DNA of 64,000 bases, taken from Leishmania infantum JPCM5 (Eukaryota > Euglenozoa > Kinetoplastea > Trypanosomatida > Trypanosomatidae). The stretch spans positions 172,723 to 236,722 of the forward strand of contig NC_009386.2 of assembly GCF_000002875.2 (NCBI RefSeq), in the 5' to 3' direction. The notes under the pieces are model-generated. The model did not search any database, was not told the origin of the DNA, and worked only from the letters and a program-made list of their open reading frames with translations. A program made the translations under genes and the position numbers. This document shows positions 58,175 through 64,000 of this stretch, one piece after another. Positions within the stretch are counted from its first letter, which is position 1. Each line of letters begins with the position of its first letter.

Positions 58175-59705
58175 GGGAAGCGAAGAGCGAGCGAGCAACG
58201 TGAGCTGCGTCTTCTCTCCTTCCGCCCTTCCGTCACCTCGCCTCTGACAGAAACATGCGTGTGCGCAAGCACGCGCGGATGCCCTTGGCTTTGCTCGCGC
58301 CGCGCTGCGCTGCTCGACGACGTGGTAGGGGGAGGGCAGTGGTTTGTGTTGCGCTCACGTTGACGTTCACGGATGTCCGTTGTGTTGCTTGTCGTCGTCG
58401 TTGAGTCTCTTCCGCAGATGACCGCATCGGTGTGTGTATGTGCTCCCGCGTCCGTGTCCGTGGGCGGGTGCCCGACCTACCGCGCCTTCGCGCACGCATC
58501 CGGGGCAACCAGGAAGGAAAAACGGAAATGGAAGTGGAAGGGGCACTGCGAAGGGGCCAAACCCCGTCTTGCAGCACACGGAATGTTGCCAGTTTATAAC
58601 TGGAGGCCCTGTGCGAAGGCGGCTGTCAGGATCGCACGCAATCCTCGCGGCGCTGCACGTGACTGGCTGCTGGGGAACGTACGTGGGTGCGTCGGTATGC
58701 GACGGCATGTGTGGAGAGGAGTTCGGTGGCGGCTTGCTCAGTTATCTTGTCGGCGGCCACTCTAGCGCCACCCGCAACGAAAGCCATTGCGAGCCTCTCC
58801 CCCTCCCTCCCCCCTATACGCGCGGTTCCGTCGTCCGACTCGCGCATGTATCTGGCTTCTCCATCGTGGTTGGTCCTCAGCTCTGCTCGTGATCCACGCC
58901 CGCGGACCACCTCTCTCTCTCTCTCGGCGTCTCCTGCGACGCGCGTCAGCCTAGCGCATCCTTTTTCTTTTGTGTGATGGAAAGAGCGCGGCCAGCATCC
59001 GCAGCACCGTCAGCCGAGCAGCGTTTTGGTAAGCCATCCACCACCACCACCACTGCGGGACGGCCTGTGTGCAACAGGAAGGGAGGGGAAGGGGGAGGGG
59101 GTTGGAGGCACCCGCAGCTCGCTAGAGATCCATCGGAGGTCCTCTCTCTTTCTCTCTGCCTTCGCTTGCAGGCAAGAGCACACCTCGGCGGTGATCGGCC
59201 TTGTCCGCATCATCGCGATGATTTTGTTCTTCCTCTTGCTGGTTGTGGCCAAGAAGAGGGGGAAGAGGGGGCACACGGGCTCGCCTAGGTGTATGAATGC
59301 ATGCCCGCCTGGGGAACCCCGCCTCCGTCCTCCCCCCCTCCTCTCTCGCACCGTCTCTGCTGAGCAGCAGCAGCAGCATCCTCACCGTTCGCCTCTCACG
59401 GCAACAGAGAAAGAAGGGGAGGGGGCGTCGCGGGCCTCATTCCGCCATCTATCCCCTCTGCTCATGCGTCTCTGTGTATGCGCGTTGCCGCCGCCACCAC
59501 CACCACCACCACCACCCCCTACTGCTGACGTGCCACACACGTACCTCTTCTTCTCCCGCTGGTGTCCCTCAGTCTTTGCGCTCCATCATCATCGTCCTCG
59601 TCCACGCTCAGTGGACATACGAAAGAGGCGCCTCTGCCCTTCGATGCTATCTGGCAGTGCCTCCTCCTCCTCGCCCTCGCACAACGCCATCACACACAGC
59701 CAACC
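58175..59705 (+). other. Spacer before the kinase gene, including an atypical non-repetitive block
   Basis: This is 1.5 kb. The part at 58380-58790 lacks the CT, CA and G-run composition of other spacers and could be an old degenerate retroposon or an untranslated region under constraint. No match to the other repeats in the window was found. CT tracts occur at 58910-58925 and 59140-59160, and an ACC repeat is at 59490-59515. The splice acceptor at 59571-59572 serves the kinase gene. Confidence 0.45.
59541..59572 (+). promoter_or_regulatory. Polypyrimidine tract and splice acceptor for the kinase gene
   Basis: CCTCTTCTTCTCCCGCTGGT and a following GTCCCT tract end in CAG, with AG at 59571-59572. 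This gives a 133-base leader before the ATG at 59706. Confidence 0.55.
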
Positions 59706-62700
59706 ATGTCGCTCCCGAGCATGTCCCTGCACTGGAGCGAGGGCGACAACGGCGGCGGTAGCTTAGGCGGCAGCCGCCGCTCCTTCTCGAAAGGCAGCAT
59801 CTACCGCCACCACTTCCTCAGCCTCGACCACAGCAGCGCCAGGGACGTTGCCGTCGGCCTCTCGCGGGACGTAACGAACGACCGGCGTGCAACCGGAACG
59901 AGCGCCGGCTTTGAGTGGCTGCAGCCCTGGCGCACACCACAAGACTGCCGCGAGGGCGGCGTGGCTCTCCTGTATAGTATGCAGGAGGTCTTGGAAAATG
60001 TGCGGCGGGCGAGGAAGACGAGCTTGAGTGAGCTCTACGCCGCGCGCGGCGCCGGCAGCCCGGCGGCGTCGACGACGAGCTTGTGCCATCCTCAGCACCT
60101 CTGTCCCCCGCGTGCAGCAACCAGTGGCAGCAGCGACGACGCCGAGGGTCGCTGCGGCAGCGTTGGTGAGAAGAGCTCCTGCAGCGCCGCCGGCAGTCGC
60201 ACGAGTAGTGTCGACCGGCGCCGTCAGCGCGACCGCGGTGAGCGCAACGTGTCTGTCGGAAAGGGCGTGCGGAGCGCTAGCGATGACAGCGTGCAGGGGA
60301 TCGAGCTTGCAACAGAGGTGGGGAGGGTGGCGTTTTCGCCTCCCCTTCAAACCGCCACGGCGGCGGCGGCTTCGGTGCCGCCGATAGTGCCGGTCATCCC
60401 GCGCTTTTCGGAAGTCAAGACGGAGCAGGAGCTGATCCATCAGCGTCAGCAACAGCAGCCGCAGCCGCACCCTCGCAGCGAGGCCGCGAAGCGTAGGCGA
60501 TGCGCCTTGGCTAACTCCGGTGATGACGACGACGACGCTGCACGCAGTCCCCACCACCCGGACGCGAGCTGCCCGAGCGGCGGGTGCGACCAGACGGCGC
60601 GTCCTGGGGACTCGCGGCATCGCCCGGGCATGAGCGTCGAGTGGAGCGGCAGCGACAGCAACGGAGACGAGCCGGAGGCCCTGGCGCAGCGGCGCCATGC
60701 TTCGGGTGTGTCGGCGGACGATGATGACGTGGACACATCCAACGTGCATCACGGCAAGGACGAGGAGCGAGACGAGGAGGAAGATCGACTGAGCGAGACC
60801 GACTTCGGTGAAGGTGGCCACCTCGCCTGCGTGCCAGGTGACACGCTGCATCAGCGCTACACCCTTCTCAAGGCGCTTGGTGTGGGTCGCAGCAGCCGCG
60901 TGTGGCTTGCCGTCGATCTCGAACAGTGCTCCTTGGCGCGTTGCCAGCTCATCCGCGAGCTCGGCGAACGCGAGGTGCGGCGTCTGTTCAGGACATTGGA
61001 GCGGCCAATGTTCGTCGCCATCAAGGTGTTTCGCTGCGATCCCGCGTACGCGGACTGCGCCACGTACGAGTTGAAACTCTCAGCGCTCATTCATGAGAAC
61101 GTAATGAGGCGGCGGCAGCAGCAGCAGCAACAGCAGCAACGGTGGCCTCCCGCACGCGCGTCGCATTCTGCTTCGCTGCCGTCCTCGCCGATCGCGGTGC
61201 CGGCGGCGTGCGATGATCCCGGTGGTGATCTCCAGGAGAGCAGCGACGGAGGAGAGAACAGCACGTCACGGCCTTGTGACGAAGCTGCGGTCCGCACGCG
61301 CGCAGACCCGACCTCCTCCACACCGCGCAGCGGCCGCATCAGCAACAGCGGCAGCGTCAGCGCTGAGGTGGCGTCGCCTGCGTCGACCAGCGCAACGGCC
61401 TTCAGCGGGCGCCTCACGACGGTCCGCGACGCCTTCGCCGTCGAGGGCGCCTTCGGGACGCACCAATGCCTCGTCATGGACGTGCTTGGGGCCGGCGTCG
61501 ACCGCGCAATCAACGAGGCGCACCTCAACGGCTTCCCTTCCGCTGTCGCACGCTCCATCATGCAGTCAAGCCTGCAGGGACTGGTGTTGCTCGCCGCCTG
61601 CCATCTTGTTCACACGGACATAAAACCAGAGAACCTGTTCTTCACAGACCTTGAGGACGACGTCGCGGAAGAGATGCTCACTTTCCAGTCCGCGCAGCTG
61701 CATGCGAGTCAGCGCCAAACCCTCTGCAGCAGTTTCGCGCACCGGAGTACGGCGGCATCCGTGATGATGGAGAGGGAAGAAGTGGCCGCGCACGAGCAGC
61801 AGCAGCAGCAGCACCATGGCGATGGCGGCACAGCGGAACATACTGGAGTTGGTCAACGCAGCCCCTTCTCTGATCCCTCACTGCCTGATTACACACACGT
61901 CGACGAAGCGGCGGCTGACCTGCACACCGTCCACGCTGCCAACGCCGCCGATGCGGGTGCGTCAGGCGATCGCGTTGCCTCGTCAGTCACCACCCTCAGC
62001 GCCGTCGCCGGCGGCCATGATACGCTGCACAGCAGCCAAGACAGCATCGCCCAGGTGTCGCGCCGGCCCAACTTCGCACGCACGCCGACCCGGCGCCGGT
62101 CAGCGTACGATGTACGCCTCTCTGGCCTTGGGCTGTCGCTTGTCGTTCCACCGTGCTTGCGGCTCGGGGTGCGCGTGCTAGCCAACTACGCTGCCGACGG
62201 TGGCGGCATGACGGCCGACGAGCTCGTGCGCCAGGATCCACTGGAGCAACTGCACTGGCTGTGCGCGCAGCAGCAGGCGCGCCTCTTGCGCCTTCCAGGC
62301 GACGACGACGACGACGGCTTGGGTAGCGTTGCGGAGCCGTGGAGGGAGGAGCGGTGGAGACTTGCTGGAGCATGTGCGCCAGCAGAGTCGCCACCACCGC
62401 CGACGCTGGATATCGGCATGAGCGAGGACTTCATCGACGAGGCAGAGCTACGCGCGCTGGGGCTGCAGGAGCTGCCAAAGAGCGACGCCGATGGAGGCCG
62501 GTGTGCAGCGGGCATGGCGCCTGACGAATACGAAGAGGCGGACGTGACGGACTTCGTCGGCGTGCCAGCCGTGGACAAACCAGCAGCACATCATCGGACC
62601 ACCGTCACCACGGCGGACGTGGGGGTAGTGGGCGGGACGCTGCCGCCGGCCACATGGCGAACGGCAAGTGCTGCCACCCGTGCAGGAGGTGGCCGAAGAA

Positions 62701-63953
62701 CACCGTTGGCCGCGGCGAAGCGAAGGCTTTTCGCGCAGTGCTTCCATGAAGGCTTGGCCACCCCGCGGGACCCAGCAACGGTGCTGACCCGCTGCGAAGG
62801 CGTCGCTGCCGCCTCCCCCACGGACAGCAGCAGCAACAGCAGCAGTGGCGCCGCGCCACCAGCAGGTGCGGCGGCGGCGGCGGCGGCGGCGGCAACAGTG
62901 CTGCGACGCCTCGAGTGCGAGATTGTTCGCCACCAGAACTACCGCCGTGGCGCCGTCCTGCAGAGTCGTGAGTACCGCGCGCCGGAGGTGCTGCTCGGCG
63001 ACTTTGTCCTGCCCGCGTGCGATATTTGGTCGATGGGCTGCATCGCCTACGAGCTGGTGAGCGGGCGCTTCCTCATCGACTGCATCGTGGACCGGGAGCG
63101 CTTCGCGACGGCACTGTCGTGGCAACAGCAGCAGCGACACGGAAGGAAGGGGTGTCGCGCCCCCGACGACGACGGCGGCGGCGCCCATGATGCGAAGGAC
63201 CACAGCCGCGACGACGACGAAGATACGCAGCAGCGCCTTAACAAGTGGGACGGGCGGCCCGTCTACCTCGAGGACACGGAGCAGGACCTGGACGTCTTTC
63301 ACCTAAAGGCAATCATGCGGCTTCTCGGGCCACCGCCGGTGAGCTTCTTGCGTCAGCAGCCGATCGGGCTCTTCATCGACGACTTCTTCGACGAGCACGG
63401 CAACTTCCGCTTCTGGGAACGCGGCGAGGCCCAGGAGGCCGGCATGCGTTTGGCAGACCCGTACCGCCAGCTAGAGTTGACGCACTGGGCGGCGGCAAGT
63501 CGGGTGTCCGGGGCGAGCGTCGCTGTGGGTTCTGGCGCTGATCGGCAGCAGAGCCCGCCTCTGCCCGAAAGCGTCAGCGGCGTGGCTGCGTCGCTGGACA
63601 CCGACCCCCCCGGCGCACCCTCCGCTGCCTCGGTAGGGCAGCACGTCGCATCGGCCCAGGCGCGGCGCGACCCACAGGATACGATGAACTACCCCATCAG
63701 GACACCAGCCTGGCAAGATGTGCAGGCGATCCTGCGCGAGAAGCTCGGCTCCGCGGAGGAGGCGGCGGACTTCGAGGTGTTCCTCCGCCGCTGTCTCCAG
63801 TGGGATCCGGCGCGGCGGGCCACGGCGGCCGAGCTTCTCGCCGACAAGTGGCTTGTCAAGTACAGCGGCGTCGTGGCGGACGCGAGTGAGAGCGACGTGG
63901 TGGCGGAGAAGGAGGGCGGTGGCGACTCCGACGGGGAAGAGCGGCGGCTGTAA
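59706..63953 (+). CDS. SRPK-like protein kinase homologue with giant insert and degenerate DFG
   Basis: The 1415-residue protein has a split kinase domain. After a disordered, acidic N-terminus the kinase begins at about 384 with YTLLKALGVGRSSRVWLAVD. The ATP-binding Lys lies in FVAIKVF (Lys440) and is followed by a YELKLSALIHENVM helix. The catalytic loop is VHTDIKPENLFF (Asp638). HTDIKPEN and the later REYRAPEV, DIWSMGCIAYELVSG and FLRRCLQWDPARRATAAELL place it among SRPK-type CMGC kinases. SRPKs phosphorylate SR splicing factors. About 450 residues separate HTD from YRAPE, where ~40 are normal. The only DFG candidate is VRLSGLGL (about 803-810), with Gly807 at the Asp position, so activity is uncertain. 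A second insert of ~45 residues (about 1138-1180) also interrupts the C-lobe. A GTG upstream was ignored in favour of the ATG at 59706. Confidence 0.8.
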   Translation: MSLPSMSLHWSEGDNGGGSLGGSRRSFSKGSIYRHHFLSLDHSSARDVAVGLSRDVTNDRRATGTSAGFEWLQPWRTPQDCREGGVALLYSMQEVLENVRRARKTSLSELYAARGAGSPAASTTSLCHPQHLCPPRAATSGSSDDAEGRCGSVGEKSSCSAAGSRTSSVDRRRQRDRGERNVSVGKGVRSASDDSVQGIELATEVGRVAFSPPLQTATAAAASVPPIVPVIPRFSEVKTEQELIHQRQQQQPQPHPRSEAAKRRRCALANSGDDDDDAARSPHHPDASCPSGGCDQTARPGDSRHRPGMSVEWSGSDSNGDEPEALAQRRHASGVSADDDDVDTSNVHHGKDEERDEEEDRLSETDFGEGGHLACVPGDTLHQRYTLLKALGVGRSSRVWLAVDLEQCSLARCQLIRELGEREVRRLFRTLERPMFVAIKVFRCDPAYADCATYELKLSALIHENVMRRRQQQQQQQQRWPPARASHSASLPSSPIAVPAACDDPGGDLQESSDGGENSTSRPCDEAAVRTRADPTSSTPRSGRISNSGSVSAEVASPASTSATAFSGRLTTVRDAFAVEGAFGTHQCLVMDVLGAGVDRAINEAHLNGFPSAVARSIMQSSLQGLVLLAACHLVHTDIKPENLFFTDLEDDVAEEMLTFQSAQLHASQRQTLCSSFAHRSTAASVMMEREEVAAHEQQQQQHHGDGGTAEHTGVGQRSPFSDPSLPDYTHVDEAAADLHTVHAANAADAGASGDRVASSVTTLSAVAGGHDTLHSSQDSIAQVSRRPNFARTPTRRRSAYDVRLSGLGLSLVVPPCLRLGVRVLANYAADGGGMTADELVRQDPLEQLHWLCAQQQARLLRLPGDDDDDGLGSVAEPWREERWRLAGACAPAESPPPPTLDIGMSEDFIDEAELRALGLQELPKSDADGGRCAAGMAPDEYEEADVTDFVGVPAVDKPAAHHRTTVTTADVGVVGGTLPPATWRTASAATRAGGGRRTPLAAAKRRLFAQCFHEGLATPRDPATVLTRCEGVAAASPTDSSSNSSSGAAPPAGAAAAAAAAATVLRRLECEIVRHQNYRRGAVLQSREYRAPEVLLGDFVLPACDIWSMGCIAYELVSGRFLIDCIVDRERFATALSWQQQQRHGRKGCRAPDDDGGGAHDAKDHSRDDDEDTQQRLNKWDGRPVYLEDTEQDLDVFHLKAIMRLLGPPPVSFLRQQPIGLFIDDFFDEHGNFRFWERGEAQEAGMRLADPYRQLELTHWAAASRVSGASVAVGSGADRQQSPPLPESVSGVAASLDTDPPGAPSAASVGQHVASAQARRDPQDTMNYPIRTPAWQDVQAILREKLGSAEEAADFEVFLRRCLQWDPARRATAAELLADKWLVKYSGVVADASESDVVAEKEGGGDSDGEERRL

Positions 63954-64000
63954 CGGTTGCACTCCGCCAACTCCCAGCAACAGAAACGAAAGGATGACGT

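Noticed and set aside
1..64000. Strand-switch region, centromere or telomeric repeat
   Set aside because: All genes share one direction and no TTAGGG-type array or gene-free AT-rich zone was seen.

Overview
The window reads as nuclear DNA of a trypanosomatid protist, most likely Leishmania or a close relative in the Leishmaniinae. All recognisable genes lie on the + strand, have no introns and are strongly GC-rich at third codon positions. They are separated by 0.5-4 kb of low-complexity DNA made of CT runs, GT/CA/TA microsatellites and G or C runs. Most genes have a polypyrimidine tract followed by an AG upstream of the start, as expected for spliced-leader trans-splicing of a polycistronic transcript. 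SIDER-like degenerate repeats occur in several spacers. No rRNA, tRNA, CRISPR array or strand switch was seen.

Layout from left to right: the 3' end of a rhodanese-like gene (to 884); the shuttle protein and aspartyl protease DDI1 (1434-2597); a four-EF-hand protein (3133-4998); a low-complexity hypothetical protein (6761-9469); an ER Hsp70-family protein of the GRP170/Lhs1 type (11176-14373); mitochondrial processing peptidase beta (15329-16813); a very large ORC2-like origin recognition protein with added zinc-finger-like modules (18057-22703); a Ser/Gly-rich hypothetical protein (23697-24605); a probable small membrane protein whose frame is broken at an ambiguous base (26850-27613); another low-complexity hypothetical protein (28728-31133); two tandem PLAC8-family Cys-rich proteins (33033-33734 and 36053-37732); the NEDD8 E1 catalytic subunit UBA3 (40029-41648); a 1652-residue predicted mitochondrial helical protein (42153-47111); a CC2D2A-like ciliary transition-zone protein (48098-55126); a DUF4336-like protein (55910-58174); and an SRPK-like kinase with a very large insert and a degenerate DFG motif (59706-63953).

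The genes are not a functional operon. As is usual in trypanosomatids, neighbours are unrelated housekeeping and lineage-specific proteins, covering ubiquitin and NEDD8 pathways, mitochondrial import, ER folding, DNA replication, cilium and signalling. Expression control would lie mainly in the untranslated regions, which here carry dispersed repeats. One 380-base repeat occurs as a near-identical inverted pair around the second PLAC8 gene.

The main points for follow-up are: the frame-broken membrane-protein gene at the N; the inverted repeat pair; the CC2D2A homologue that keeps a Cys-His-Asp triad; the possible SRPK pseudokinase; and ORC2 joined to zinc fingers. Family calls rest on motifs recognised by eye, and no database search was run.
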